64,000 nucleotides of DNA from Rhizobium sp. SG_E_25_P2 (GTDB taxonomy: Bacteria > Pseudomonadota > Alphaproteobacteria > Rhizobiales > Rhizobiaceae): the NCBI RefSeq assembly GCF_029892285.1, contig NZ_JARXVM010000008.1, positions 1 to 64,000 of the forward strand, given 5' to 3'. Below, one piece after another: positions 11,676-19,965 of the stretch. Within the stretch, counting starts at the first letter, position 1. Every line of letters begins with the position of its first letter. The notes under the pieces are model-generated. The model did no database searches. It was not told the DNA's origin and was given only the letters and a program-made list of their open reading frames with translations. A program made the translations under genes and the position numbers.

Positions 11676-12065
11676 TCAGGCGCGCGCCACCGCTTCGCCC
11701 TTGGCGGCGAGCGCCGCGAGATCGGCGGGCTTGAGCTCCACGCTCTCGCCGCAGCCGCAGGCCGAGGTCTGGTTGGGATTGGAGAAGGTGAAGCCGGATC
11801 GCAGCGTCGTGGTCTCGAAGCTCATCTCGGTGCCCAGCAGATACAGCACGGCTGCGGGCTGAATCCAGACGCGGGCGCCATCGCGCTCGATCATGTCATC
11901 TTTGGGATTGGGGTCTGTCACCAGATCGATCGTATATTCCATGCCGGCGCAGCCGCCCTTCTTGATCCCGACGCGGATGCCCTTGGCCTCGCTGTCGGAA
12001 TTCTCGACGATCTCGCGCACGCGCGCGGCTGCGGCGTCCGTCATGGTCATGACTTGAAAGCCCAT
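11676..12065 (-). CDS. sufA: Fe-S cluster assembly A-type carrier
   Basis: A 129-aa HesB/IscA/SufA-type carrier that accepts Fe-S clusters and passes them to apo-proteins. The three family cysteines are present: Cys39 (GGCAGM), Cys103 and Cys105 (ACGCGES). AAGGAGA precedes the ATG. In related rhizobia sufA follows sufT as the last suf gene. Here it is in the right orientation but 6.1 kb away, cut off by the block at 12.1-18.1 kb. It therefore needs its own promoter or read-through. Confidence 0.93.
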   Translation of the reverse strand: MGFQVMTMTDAAAARVREIVENSDSEAKGIRVGIKKGGCAGMEYTIDLVTDPNPKDDMIERDGARVWIQPAAVLYLLGTEMSFETTTLRSGFTFSNPNQTSACGCGESVELKPADLAALAAKGEAVARA

Positions 12066-12154
12066 CGGCTCATTCTCCTTCGCAAGCCGGGTTCAAGGCC
12101 CGGTGTTGTCAAATCGCAATGTAAGGCAGTCGGGTTAAGGGTTCAATAGCACGC

Positions 12155-12442
12155 TTAGCGCATCGTCGCGGGCCAGTTGCGCGCGGCATGGAGAACGCGG
12201 ACAATAGATACGCCTGTCGCAACCTGTTCGTAAAAGATCAGATAGTTTCCCTTTGGGAAGATCCTGAGCCCTTGGCGGATCTCATTTCTGGCCGAACCGG
12301 ATTGCGCGAAGTCGCCGAGCAGGCTGAATGTTACGAAGAGGTCATCCTGCCATTTCAGCGCCGCCGCCGGGTTGTCGCGGCTGATATAGTTCATGATGGC
12401 CGCGATATCGCGTCTGGCTTGCGGACGCAGACGGAAGCCCAT
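12155..12442 (-). CDS. ParE/RelE-superfamily toxin
   Basis: A 95-aa toxin of the ParE family. It begins FRLRPQARRDIAAIMNYI, and has IFPKGNYLIFYEQV and VRVLHAARNW near the C-terminus, the usual ParE landmarks. Known ParE proteins poison DNA gyrase; RelE relatives cut mRNA. Its start overlaps the stop of the antitoxin gene by one base. It is the innermost gene of the 6.1 kb insertion on the sufA side. Confidence 0.9.
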   Translation of the reverse strand: MGFRLRPQARRDIAAIMNYISRDNPAAALKWQDDLFVTFSLLGDFAQSGSARNEIRQGLRIFPKGNYLIFYEQVATGVSIVRVLHAARNWPATMR

Positions 12443-12726
12443 CAGACTGCCTTACGAAGACCGGCTTGAAATTCTTCGCGGATTTGTCTGAAGGCTTCAT
12501 CGCCGTCAATGAGATCGCCGCTGGCTTGCCCTTCGTCCCAAAGGCGGCCAATTTCTTCCGGCGTGTATCCATGCACCAAGCGGCTCGCCTGCCATGTCTC
12601 AAGCGCTTGCCCGATAATCGCCTCGACGGACGGATATGTTCCCGCTTCAACGAGGGCACGCAGGGCGGCGCTGTGCTCATCATTCAGCTCGACACGGATC
12701 CTGTCTCTGCCGCTCATTGGCCGCAT
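12442..12726 (-). CDS. ParD/CopG-like antitoxin
   Basis: A 94-aa antitoxin. The N-terminal part (about residues 5-50) is ribbon-helix-helix-like: DRIRVELNDEHSAALRAL, then PSVEAIIGQALETW. The C-terminal acidic/hydrophobic tail would wrap the toxin. It is translationally coupled to parE by a one-base overlap and probably represses its own promoter, which should lie just upstream of 12726. An in-frame Met at residue 4 is an alternative start. Confidence 0.85.
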   Translation of the reverse strand: MRPMSGRDRIRVELNDEHSAALRALVEAGTYPSVEAIIGQALETWQASRLVHGYTPEEIGRLWDEGQASGDLIDGDEAFRQIREEFQAGLRKAV

Positions 12727-12977
12727 CTCCTCTTTAATGGTTCAAATTAGCATAATCCGAGCGCTCATCCAACGCCGCCTTCGCATGATAAAATAGTTCA
12801 AGCTCAACTCGTTCGCACAAAATTCAAACAATCGCCTCTGCCGCTTAAATTTGATGCTTATCAAGCGATTAACCTCAGGTCCTCCGCCCGACAAATCAGA
12901 CAAAGATCAATTTCTCGGCGCCCCACGCCCATCATCGCGGCAAAACAGGCGAAATTTCTTGTCCAAACGATAAATAT

Positions 12978-12993
12978 TTGACCATTCGGTAAA
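12978..12993. promoter_or_regulatory. RutR-like operator
   Basis: TTGACCATTCGGTAAA matches the E. coli RutR consensus TTGACCA-N2-TGGTCAA at all 7 bases of the left half and 5 of 7 in the right. It sits about 52 bp upstream of the sigma-54 -24 element of rutA. RutR is the uracil/thymine-responsive repressor of rut genes. No rutR gene is in the window, so the regulator is inferred. Confidence 0.55.
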
Positions 12994-13044
12994 TATTACA
13001 AAGCGCCAGGCAATAAGTTTTTGTTTTTAATATCTTTTACAAAC

Positions 13045-13060
13045 TGGCACACCGATTGCT
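13045..13060 (+). promoter_or_regulatory. Sigma-54 (-24/-12) promoter of the rut operon
   Basis: CTGGCAC-ACCGA-TTGCT matches the RpoN consensus TGGCAC-N5-TTGCW. The invariant GG (13046-13047) and GC (13058-13059) are exactly 10 nt apart. It lies 58 bp before the rutA ATG with no gene between. Nitrogen-limitation control through an NtrC-type activator is the expected logic; no clear NtrC site was identified by eye. Confidence 0.8.
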
Positions 13061-13117
13061 TCCTTAGTCGCAACCCGCCCGCTCTATCTGCGGGAGCTCA
13101 AAACAGGAGGTTCGACT

Positions 13118-14209
13118 ATGGAAATCGGCGTCTTCATTCCCATCGGCAACAATGGCTGGCTCATTTCCGAGAACGCCCCTCAATATAAGCCCAGCTTCGA
13201 GTTCAACAAGGAAATCACGCTCAAGGCCGAGAAATACGGTTTTGATTTCGCGCTGTCGATGATCAAGCTGCGCGGTTTCGGCGGCAAGACGGAGTTCTGG
13301 GATTACAATCTCGAAAGCTTCACGCTGATGGCGGGACTGGCCGCCGTGACCTCGAAGATCAAGCTGTTCGGCACCGCCGCCACGCTGGTCATGCCGCCGG
13401 CGATCGTTGCGCGCATGGCGACCACCATCGATTCCATCTCCGGCGGCCGCTTCGGCGTCAATCTTGTCACCGGCTGGCAGCGGCCGGAATACAGCCAGAT
13501 GGGCCTGTGGCCGGGCGACGACTATTTCGCCGACCGCTACGCCTATCTCGGCGAATACACGACCGTGCTCAAGGAACTCTTGACCACCGGCCAGTCCGAC
13601 CTCAAGGGCAAATATTTCCAGATGGACGATTGCCGGATGAAGCCGGTGCCTGAGGGCGATGTGAAGCTGATCTGCGCCGGCTCGTCCAACCAGGGCATGG
13701 CTTTCTCGGCAGAATTTGCCGATTACAGCTTCTGCTTCGGCGTCGGCGTCAACACGCCCAAGGCCTTTGCGCCCACCAATGAACGCCTACTGGCCGCCAC
13801 CGAAAAAACCGGCCGCGAGGTGCGCTCCTTCGTGCTGACCATGGTGATTGCCGAGGACACCACCGAAGCCGCCTTCGCCAAATGGGAGCATTACAAGGCC
13901 GGCGCTGACGAGGACGCCATCAAGTGGCTCGGCCTGCAGAGTGCGGCCGACACCAAATCCGGCTCCGACACCAATGTGCGGCATATGTCCAACCCCGTTT
14001 CGGCCGTCAACATCAATATGGGCACGCTGATCGGCTCCTATGCCGAAGTCGCCGCCATGCTCGACGAGATGAGCGAAGTGCCTGGCACCGGCGGCGTGAT
14101 GCTGACCTTCGACGATTTCCTCGAAGGCATCGAGAAATTCGGCCAGCATGTGCAGCCGCTGATGAAGAGCCGCAGCCACATCACCCCCATGCTGGAGGCC
14201 GCCGAATGA
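13118..14209 (+). CDS. rutA: Pyrimidine monooxygenase RutA
   Basis: A 363-aa FMN-dependent, luciferase-like monooxygenase that opens the uracil ring between N3 and C4 to give ureidoacrylate (peracid form), using a flavin reductase partner. The start [17 protein letters not shown] and the interior [17 protein letters not shown] are diagnostic of RutA. AGGAGG precedes the ATG. First gene of rutABCDF, behind a sigma-54 promoter. It overlaps rutB by 4 bp (ATGA). Confidence 0.97.
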   Translation: MEIGVFIPIGNNGWLISENAPQYKPSFEFNKEITLKAEKYGFDFALSMIKLRGFGGKTEFWDYNLESFTLMAGLAAVTSKIKLFGTAATLVMPPAIVARMATTIDSISGGRFGVNLVTGWQRPEYSQMGLWPGDDYFADRYAYLGEYTTVLKELLTTGQSDLKGKYFQMDDCRMKPVPEGDVKLICAGSSNQGMAFSAEFADYSFCFGVGVNTPKAFAPTNERLLAATEKTGREVRSFVLTMVIAEDTTEAAFAKWEHYKAGADEDAIKWLGLQSAADTKSGSDTNVRHMSNPVSAVNINMGTLIGSYAEVAAMLDEMSEVPGTGGVMLTFDDFLEGIEKFGQHVQPLMKSRSHITPMLEAAE

Positions 14210-14946
14210 GCACTGTCACTGCTGGCTACCAGCCCCGCACCGCCAGCCGCCAGAGCGTCACGCTGCCGGCGCGTCCTGAGCCGATCACGCTCAACCCGTC
14301 AGAAACCGCGGTCGTGGTGGTCGACATGCAGAACGCCTATTCCACCGAAGGCGGCTATGTCGATCTCGCCGGCTTCGATATTTCCGGCGCCAAATCCACC
14401 ATCGGCAACATCAAGAAGACGCTGGATGCGGCCCGGGCCAATGGCGTGCTGGTCGTCTATTTCCAGAATGGCTGGGATCCAGACTATGTCGAGGCGGGCG
14501 GTCCCGGCTCGCCCAACTGGCACAAGTCCAATGCGCTCAAACATATGCGCGCCAATCCCGAATTGCAGGGACAATTGCTCGCCAAGGGCACCTGGGACTA
14601 CGCCATTGTCGACGAGTTGAAGCCGCAGCCCGGCGACATCCTCGTGCCCAAGACGCGCTATTCCGGCTTCTTCAACACCAATATGGACAGCGTGCTGCGC
14701 GCCCGCGGCATCCGCAACCTCGTCTTCGTCGGCATCGCCACCAATGTCTGCGTCGAAAGCTCGCTGCGCGACGCCTTCCACCTCGAATATTTCGGCGTGA
14801 TGCTGGAAGACGCCACCCACCATCTGGGCCCCGACTTCATCCAGCAGGCGACCGTCTACAATGTCGAAAAATTCTTCGGCTGGGTCGCCACCGTCAATGA
14901 TTTCTGCGGCGCGATCAGCCAGGCCGCGCCCGCCGACGCCACCTGA
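14206..14946 (+). CDS. rutB: Ureidoacrylate amidohydrolase RutB
   Basis: A 246-aa isochorismatase-fold cysteine hydrolase that cleaves ureidoacrylate to carbamate and aminoacrylate. The Cys-Asp-Lys triad is visible: Asp in VVVDMQNAY, Lys in LLAKGTWDY, Cys in [15 protein letters not shown]. The ATG at 14206 overlaps the rutA stop (ATGA), which fixes the start and implies coupling. Confidence 0.97.
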   Translation: MSTVTAGYQPRTASRQSVTLPARPEPITLNPSETAVVVVDMQNAYSTEGGYVDLAGFDISGAKSTIGNIKKTLDAARANGVLVVYFQNGWDPDYVEAGGPGSPNWHKSNALKHMRANPELQGQLLAKGTWDYAIVDELKPQPGDILVPKTRYSGFFNTNMDSVLRARGIRNLVFVGIATNVCVESSLRDAFHLEYFGVMLEDATHHLGPDFIQQATVYNVEKFFGWVATVNDFCGAISQAAPADAT

Positions 14947-14970
14947 ACCACAACCATACGGAGAGAACCA

Positions 14971-15357
14971 ATGCCGAAGACCATCATCGTTCCCGAAGGC
15001 ACCCAGAAGCCGATCGCGCCCTATTCGCCCGGCGCGCTCGCCGATGGCGTGCTCTATGTCTCGGGCACCCTGCCCTTCGACAAGAACAACGACGTCGTCC
15101 ATGTCGGCGACGCCGGAGCCCAGACGCGCCATGTGCTCGAAACCATCAAATCAGTGGTTGAGACCGCCGGCGGCACGATGGAAGACGTGGTGATGAACCA
15201 CATCTTCGTCACCGACTGGGCCAATTACCAGGCGGTCAACGCGGTCTATGCCGAATATTTCCCCGGCGACAAGCCCGCCCGCTATTGCGTGCAATGCGGC
15301 CTGGTGAAGCCTGACGCGCTGGTGGAGATCGCTACGGTGGCGCATATCGGGAAGTAA
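14971..15357 (+). CDS. rutC: RutC, RidA-family aminoacrylate deaminase
   Basis: A 128-aa YjgF/YER057c/UK114 (RidA) family protein, proposed to act on aminoacrylate in the Rut pathway. Landmarks are [21 protein letters not shown] and [19 protein letters not shown]; the Arg of ARYCVQ is the family's active-site Arg. GGAGAG precedes the ATG by about 6 nt. It follows rutB after 24 bp. A palindromic repeat separates it from rutD. Confidence 0.95.
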   Translation: MPKTIIVPEGTQKPIAPYSPGALADGVLYVSGTLPFDKNNDVVHVGDAGAQTRHVLETIKSVVETAGGTMEDVVMNHIFVTDWANYQAVNAVYAEYFPGDKPARYCVQCGLVKPDALVEIATVAHIGK

Positions 15358-15370
15358 GTGGCGGAGCTTA

Positions 15371-15523
15371 ACCCCGCCCCAAACCCCTCCCACAAGGGGG
15401 AGGGGCTAACCCAGTCGCCCCCACATCGTTCAAAGGCCCATCCTGCACCAGGCTTAAGATGAAGAGGCCGCATCGCCGCGAGTTAAGCCCCTCCCCCTTG
15501 TGGGGAGGGGTTTGGGGCGGGGT
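15371..15523. repeat. Long inverted repeat inside the rut operon, element C
   Basis: Arms of about 41 bp (15371-15410 and 15482-15523) are inverted copies differing only by single-base indels. Each arm carries its own small hairpin around ACAAG (CCCCTCCC / GGGGAGGGG type). The element fills the rutC-rutD spacer and is unrelated to repeats A and B. It looks like a non-coding palindromic repeat or MITE-like element. In mRNA it could act as a stability or attenuation structure. Confidence 0.85.
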
Positions 15524-15551
15524 CTTGACACAACCACATTGAGCGCATCCC

Positions 15552-16322
15552 ATGCATTACGACATCCACGGCTCCACAGACCCAAGCGCCCCCACCATCC
15601 TCCTCTCCTCCGGCCTCGGCGGCTCCGGCGCCTACTGGGCGCCGCAGATCGAGGCGCTGGCGAAAACCCACCGCGTGGTAACCTATGATCACACCGGCTG
15701 CGGACGCACCGGCGGCGAGGTTCCTGACCAAGGCGGCATTCGCGCCATGGCCGATGATGTGCTGGAGATCGCCGACGCCTTGAAGCTCGAGACCTTTCAT
15801 TTCATCGGCCATGCGCTCGGCGGATTGATGGGGCTCGACATTGCGCTCCGCCAGCCGGGCCGCATCGGCAAGATGGTTCTGATCAACGCCTGGAGCAAGG
15901 CCGATCCCCATTCCGGCCGCTGCTTTGACGTGCGCATCGAACTGCTGGAAAAATCCGGCGTCCCGGCTTTCGTCAAGGCGCAGCCGCTGTTTCTCTACCC
16001 GGCGATTTACATGGCCGACAATCCCGAACGGATGGCCGCAGAAGAAGCCCATGCGATCGCCCATTTCCAGGGAAAAACCAACATCCTCCGCCGCATCGCG
16101 GCGCTCCGCACCTTTGATGTTGACGCCGCGCTTGAAAAGATCGAGACGCCGACGCTGGTCTACGCCACCCGCGACGATCTGCTCGTCCCCTACTCCCGCT
16201 CAGAACGTCTCGCAGCTGGCCTGCCCAACGCCCGGCTTCATCTCGAAAATTTCGGCGGACACGCCGTCAATGTCGTCTATCCGCAAGCCTTCAATTCAAC
16301 CGTGCTCGATTTCCTCGCCTGA
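15552..16322 (+). CDS. rutD: RutD, alpha/beta hydrolase of uracil catabolism
   Basis: A 256-aa hydrolase in the RutD family, thought to speed hydrolysis of aminoacrylate or carbamate in the pathway. It begins [29 protein letters not shown], and the elbow is FIGHALGG, where the usual nucleophile Ser is Ala, as in known RutD proteins. [10 protein letters not shown] near the end supplies the His. It follows repeat C and precedes rutF by 22 bp. Confidence 0.93.
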   Translation: MHYDIHGSTDPSAPTILLSSGLGGSGAYWAPQIEALAKTHRVVTYDHTGCGRTGGEVPDQGGIRAMADDVLEIADALKLETFHFIGHALGGLMGLDIALRQPGRIGKMVLINAWSKADPHSGRCFDVRIELLEKSGVPAFVKAQPLFLYPAIYMADNPERMAAEEAHAIAHFQGKTNILRRIAALRTFDVDAALEKIETPTLVYATRDDLLVPYSRSERLAAGLPNARLHLENFGGHAVNVVYPQAFNSTVLDFLA

Positions 16323-16344
16323 GCCGCAAAAAGGGATTTTTATC

Positions 16345-16857
16345 ATGCTGGCAGCCAAGAAAATCGAAACTGCAGACACCGCAGCCGAGCGCAGCGCCGC
16401 CTATCGCAACGCCATGGCGCGTCTCGCCGCCGCCGTCACCATCGTCACCACCGATGGCGAAGCGGGGCGCGCTGGCTTTGCCGCCACCGCCGTCACCAGC
16501 GTCTCCGACAATCCCCCCACTCTGCTCGTCTGCCTCAACAAAGGCTCATCGGCCTATCCGGCTGTGAAAGCCAATGGCGTGGTCACCGTCAACGTCCTCT
16601 CGGCCGACCACCAAAACCTCAGTCGCCTGTTCGGAGGCAAGACGCCCGTGGACGAGCGCTTCGCCGGCGCCGAATGGGAGAGAACCGAGACTGGCGCCTG
16701 GCGCCTGCCCGACGCGCTTGTCGCCTTCGATTGCCGCATCGCTTCGGTCGCCGATGGCGCGACCCATGATGTGCTGTTCTGCGAAGTGCTGGAGACGGTG
16801 ATCAGGCCGGATGGCGAGGCGCTGGTGTATTTCGATCGAGGGTATCGAGTGGTGTGA
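16345..16857 (+). CDS. rutF: RutF, FMN reductase for RutA
   Basis: A 170-aa flavin reductase-like protein that supplies reduced FMN to RutA. Landmarks are [19 protein letters not shown], then [20 protein letters not shown] and [11 protein letters not shown], with a conserved GYRVV end. The ATG at 16345 follows an AAAAAGGGA site. It is the last recognizable rut gene: no rutE (malonic semialdehyde reductase) or rutG (uracil permease) is adjacent. Confidence 0.94.
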   Translation: MLAAKKIETADTAAERSAAYRNAMARLAAAVTIVTTDGEAGRAGFAATAVTSVSDNPPTLLVCLNKGSSAYPAVKANGVVTVNVLSADHQNLSRLFGGKTPVDERFAGAEWERTETGAWRLPDALVAFDCRIASVADGATHDVLFCEVLETVIRPDGEALVYFDRGYRVV

Positions 16858-16919
16858 CGCCTATTGGGCGGAACGCGGACCAGATTGCCGCGCGGCCCGC
16901 CCGATGATACGCCTGCCGC

Positions 16920-17369
16920 ATGCTGAAGCAAATCTTGATCGTCAGAAGACATCCTTATGAAGAACCGCACCACACGGAACTCGAAATCATAGCATCCGAC
17001 GGGGAATTTGCCGGACGGGTTCGGTTCTTCACTTCTGTCGAGACGATCACAGACCTTGCGAAGGGCCTGATCGCCTTTTGCGATGACCCGAACTCGGAGT
17101 TCATATACCGCAGTGACGGTCGCGGCTCTGCATTCCGCATGACTTGCCGCTCCAGCAACAAGACGGGGAATTGCGCTTTGGAAATCGATATGCGGGCTGA
17201 TGCAGCACGTCCTTTCGAAGGATCATGTCTACTGACACTCCATTCGGACATCGGTGCGATCGTGAAGCTCGGTGCGCGACTTCGAGAATTCAGCCGCCTT
17301 TCGTATGAAGAATTGCATTGGCTGCCGAACGGGGATGGGCGGATGTTTGAAAAACACCAAAAGGAATAG
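16920..17369 (+). CDS. Hypothetical protein in the rut/TA block
   Basis: A 149-aa soluble protein that I do not recognise. It is predicted mixed alpha/beta, with no signal peptide or membrane segment and four cysteines scattered along the chain. Its base composition is visibly lower in G+C than the rut genes, suggesting a separate origin. It lies 62 bp after rutF, same strand, and converges on the HigBA-like pair. It could belong to the TA-associated accessory DNA. Confidence 0.6.
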   Translation: MLKQILIVRRHPYEEPHHTELEIIASDGEFAGRVRFFTSVETITDLAKGLIAFCDDPNSEFIYRSDGRGSAFRMTCRSSNKTGNCALEIDMRADAARPFEGSCLLTLHSDIGAIVKLGARLREFSRLSYEELHWLPNGDGRMFEKHQKE

Positions 17370-17436
17370 CAAACATCTTGCTTTCAGGCCCACACCAATG
17401 CCCCGAGGCAAATGATCAGATCGGAATGCCTGACGC

Positions 17437-17760
17437 TCATTGGGCGGCAGATAATGTCCGCATGTCACGAAAGAAAAGTTCGATTTCCACCGACTGCCCC
17501 AGTTGTGAGAGAATCTCAACGAGCCGGTCAATGCTGATATCAGAAAGCGACGCTCTTCGGATCCGTATCAACTCCTCGGCATTCATCCCTGGATGTGCAT
17601 CAAAAAACTCGGCGGACAAGTCATCATTGCCAATCACGGCGATGATCTCGGCTGCCAGCTTCGATTTGGCGCTCAAGACCTCTGCGTTAGGATAGCCGAA
17701 ATCGCGGAAGACATTGCCGCTGCCGCGAACCAGTTCGAAATCATCATCGGTGCTCATCAC
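17437..17760 (-). CDS. XRE-type antitoxin, HigA-like
   Basis: A 107-aa helix-turn-helix antitoxin of the group paired with phage gp49-type toxins. The HTH region is SAEFFDAHPGMNAEELIRIRR and ISIDRLVEILSQLGQ (read as two pieces), with a hydrophobic C-terminal VEIELFF strand. It overlaps the toxin stop by 4 bp. In this family the toxin gene usually comes first, as here. Confidence 0.82.
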   Translation of the reverse strand: MMSTDDDFELVRGSGNVFRDFGYPNAEVLSAKSKLAAEIIAVIGNDDLSAEFFDAHPGMNAEELIRIRRASLSDISIDRLVEILSQLGQSVEIELFFRDMRTLSAAQ

Positions 17761-18125
17761 AGTGCTTCCCGCAATTGTCGCACTCTCCGCTTGATCAGAT
17801 CAATTTCATGCTGAGGCGTCTTGATGCCGGTCTTCGACTTCTTCTGAAAAGCGTGGACGACCCAAAGATCGTCGCCAATCTGGACGGCATAGATAACACG
17901 AAACGCATCGCCGCGAAACGGCAGCGCAATTTCAAACACGCCGCCGTCGATCCCCTTTAAAGGTTTCGCTATAATCGCTTTCTGGCCCTGAGCGGCGATA
18001 TCAAGAGCTGTCAGGATCTCCAACTGCGCTGCAGCCGGAAATGTCTCAAACTCTCGCCTTGCCGGCTTTATCCAGGATATTGCCCTTATCGTGACCTGTC
18101 CCTCTCCAATAGAAGAAGGATCCAC
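17757..18125 (-). CDS. RelE/HigB-like toxin, phage gp49 family
   Basis: A 122-aa toxin. Landmarks are ISWIKPARREFETFPAA, KPLKGIDGGVFEIALPFRGDAFRVIYAV and VVHAFQKKSKTGIKTP, typical of the gp49-like (PF05973) HigB toxins that cut mRNA on the ribosome. It is 23 bp downstream of the sufT stop on the same strand, so it could be read from the suf promoter. It marks the suf-side edge of the 6.1 kb insertion. Confidence 0.88.
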   Translation of the reverse strand: MDPSSIGEGQVTIRAISWIKPARREFETFPAAAQLEILTALDIAAQGQKAIIAKPLKGIDGGVFEIALPFRGDAFRVIYAVQIGDDLWVVHAFQKKSKTGIKTPQHEIDLIKRRVRQLREAL

Positions 18126-18148
18126 CGTGGCAAATCAACCAGAACGCG

Positions 18149-18529
18149 TCAATACCACCCCAGCGCCACCTGCGCCTCTTCGCTCATGCGCTCGGCAGAC
18201 CACGGCGGATCAAAGGTCATGCTGACCTCCACGCCCTGCACGCCTTCCACGGCGCTGACGGCGTTTTCCACCCAGCCGGGCATTTCGCCGGCCACCGGGC
18301 AACCCGGCGCGGTCAACGTCATGACGATCTTGACCATGCGGTCGTCTTCGATGTCGACGCGGTAGATCAGGCCGAGCTCGTAGATATCAGCCGGGATTTC
18401 CGGGTCATAGACCGTCTTCAGCGCCGCGATGATATCGTCCGACAGGCGGTCGAGTTCTTCGGGCGGGATGGTCGATTGCACCAGGCCCATGCGCGCATCG
18501 ATCTTTTCAGCGTCTTCGGTCATGGCCAT
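18149..18529 (-). CDS. sufT: SufT, MIP18/DUF59-family Fe-S maturation factor
   Basis: A DUF59 protein of about 126 aa. The core IIAALKTVYDPEIPADIYELGLIY and MTLTAPGCPVAGEMPG carry the conserved DPEIP and the single family Cys. SufT proteins assist Fe-S protein maturation. Two ATGs (18529 and 18523) fit; GAAGGAT is better spaced for 18523. It is 5 bp after sufS and is the last suf gene before the insertion. Confidence 0.92.
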   Translation of the reverse strand: MAMTEDAEKIDARMGLVQSTIPPEELDRLSDDIIAALKTVYDPEIPADIYELGLIYRVDIEDDRMVKIVMTLTAPGCPVAGEMPGWVENAVSAVEGVQGVEVSMTFDPPWSAERMSEEAQVALGWY

Positions 18530-18534
18530 ATCCT

Positions 18535-19758
18535 TCAGGCGAAAAATTTGCGGGCGTGTTCGAGCGCATCCACCAGCGCATCGACTTCGGCCCGGGTGTT
18601 GTAAAGCGCAAATGATGCGCGGCATGTAGAGGTGACGCCAAAGCGTTGCAAGAGCGGCTGGGCGCAATGGGTGCCGGCGCGCACCGCCACCCCGCGGCGA
18701 TCGATGACCATCGACACATCATGGGCGTGAATGCCTTCAAGCTCAAACGAGAAGATGCCGCCCTTGCCGGGCGCATTGCCGATGATCCGGAGAGAATTGA
18801 CCGAGCGCAGTCGCTCCGCCGCATAGGCCGCAAGCCCCGCCTCATGCTCGGCAATCGCCGCGCGGCCGATCTTCTCCATATAATCGAGCGCATAGCCCAG
18901 GCCGATCGCCTGTACGATCGGCGGCGTGCCGGCCTCGAAGCGATGCGGCGGCTCGTTATAGGTCACCGCATCCATGGTCACCTCGGAAATCATCTCGCCG
19001 CCGCCCATGAAGGGCCGCATGGCCTTGAGGCGCTCCGGCTTGCCATAGAGCACACCGATGCCCGAGGGGCCATAAAGCTTGTGGCCGGTCATCACATACC
19101 AGTCGCAATCGATGTCGCGCACATCAACAGGCATGTGGACGGCGCCCTGGCTGCCATCGACCAGCACCGGAATGCCGCGCTCATGGGCGATGCGGCAGAT
19201 TTCCTTGACATTAACGACCGTGCCCAGCGCATTGGACATATGGGTGATGGCGACCAGCTTGGTCTTGTCGGTGAGGCATTTGACGAAATCGTCGATGTGG
19301 AAGGCGCCCTCGTCATCCACAGGCGCCCAGACGAGCTTGGCGCCCTGTCGCTCACGGATGAAGTGCCAGGGCACGATATTGGAGTGGTGCTCCATGATCG
19401 ACAGCACGATCTCGTCGCCCTCGCCGATATGCGGCATACCCCAGCCATAGGCGACCGTGTTGATCGCCTCGGTCGAGGATTTGGTGAAGATGATGTCGTC
19501 GACCGAACCGGCGTTCAGGAAGGCCCTGACCTTTTCGCGCGCGCCCTCATAAGCGTCGGTGGCGGCGTTGGAGAGGAAATGCAGGCCGCGATGCACATTG
19601 GCGTATTCGCTCGAATAGGCATGGCTGATGGCGTCGATGACGCTTTGCGGCTTCTGCGCCGAAGCGCCATTGTCGAGATAGACAAGCGGTTTGCCATAGA
19701 CGGTCTTCGACAGGATCGGAAAATCCTTGCGGATGGCCTCGACGTCATAAGCAGTCAT
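18535..19758 (-). CDS. sufS: Cysteine desulfurase SufS
   Basis: A 407-aa class II cysteine desulfurase, the PLP enzyme that takes sulfur from cysteine for SUF cluster assembly. The PLP lysine is Lys227 (MTGHKLYGPSG) and the persulfide Cys is Cys365 (AGTHCAQPL). Length and order are canonical for SufS. It is separated from sufD by the 125-bp repeat B. No sufE or sufU is visible nearby, so the sulfur-transfer partner is elsewhere or not needed. Confidence 0.96.
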   Translation of the reverse strand: MTAYDVEAIRKDFPILSKTVYGKPLVYLDNGASAQKPQSVIDAISHAYSSEYANVHRGLHFLSNAATDAYEGAREKVRAFLNAGSVDDIIFTKSSTEAINTVAYGWGMPHIGEGDEIVLSIMEHHSNIVPWHFIRERQGAKLVWAPVDDEGAFHIDDFVKCLTDKTKLVAITHMSNALGTVVNVKEICRIAHERGIPVLVDGSQGAVHMPVDVRDIDCDWYVMTGHKLYGPSGIGVLYGKPERLKAMRPFMGGGEMISEVTMDAVTYNEPPHRFEAGTPPIVQAIGLGYALDYMEKIGRAAIAEHEAGLAAYAAERLRSVNSLRIIGNAPGKGGIFSFELEGIHAHDVSMVIDRRGVAVRAGTHCAQPLLQRFGVTSTCRASFALYNTRAEVDALVDALEHARKFFA

Positions 19759-19818
19759 GTCGATGTCCTTCGGATCGATGTCCGGTTGTTTCTATGCGAT
19801 CTGCGATGAGGAGGGTCG

Positions 19819-19943
19819 CCCCTCATCCGGCCTGCCGGCCACCTTCTCCCCGCAAGCGGGGCGAAGGAGACTCGTGGCGAGAGGTCGCTCCATCTCCCTT
19901 CTCCCCGCCTGCGGGGAGAAGGTGGCGGCAGCCGGATGAGGGG
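19819..19943. repeat. Double-hairpin intergenic palindromic repeat, copy B
   Basis: Outer arms CCCCTCATCC (19819-19828) and GGATGAGGGG (19934-19943) enclose two hairpins built on CTTCTCCCCGC / GCGGGGAGAAG. The first hairpin has small mismatches; the second is perfect. It is the same element as copy A (3104-3230). It sits between sufD and sufS inside the operon and could reduce or tune sufS-sufT expression relative to sufBCD. Confidence 0.85.
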
Positions 19944-19965
19944 CAGCCGCCCATATTAGAGCCCA

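Larger units (their letters stand above)
12727..13117. other. Intergenic regulatory region between parDE and rutA
   Basis: A 391-bp A+T-rich region with no convincing gene on either strand. It holds the divergent promoters of parDE and rutA. The rutA side carries a RutR-like operator (12978-12993) and a sigma-54 promoter (13045-13060). Nothing else definite is seen in 12727-12960. Confidence 0.7.
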
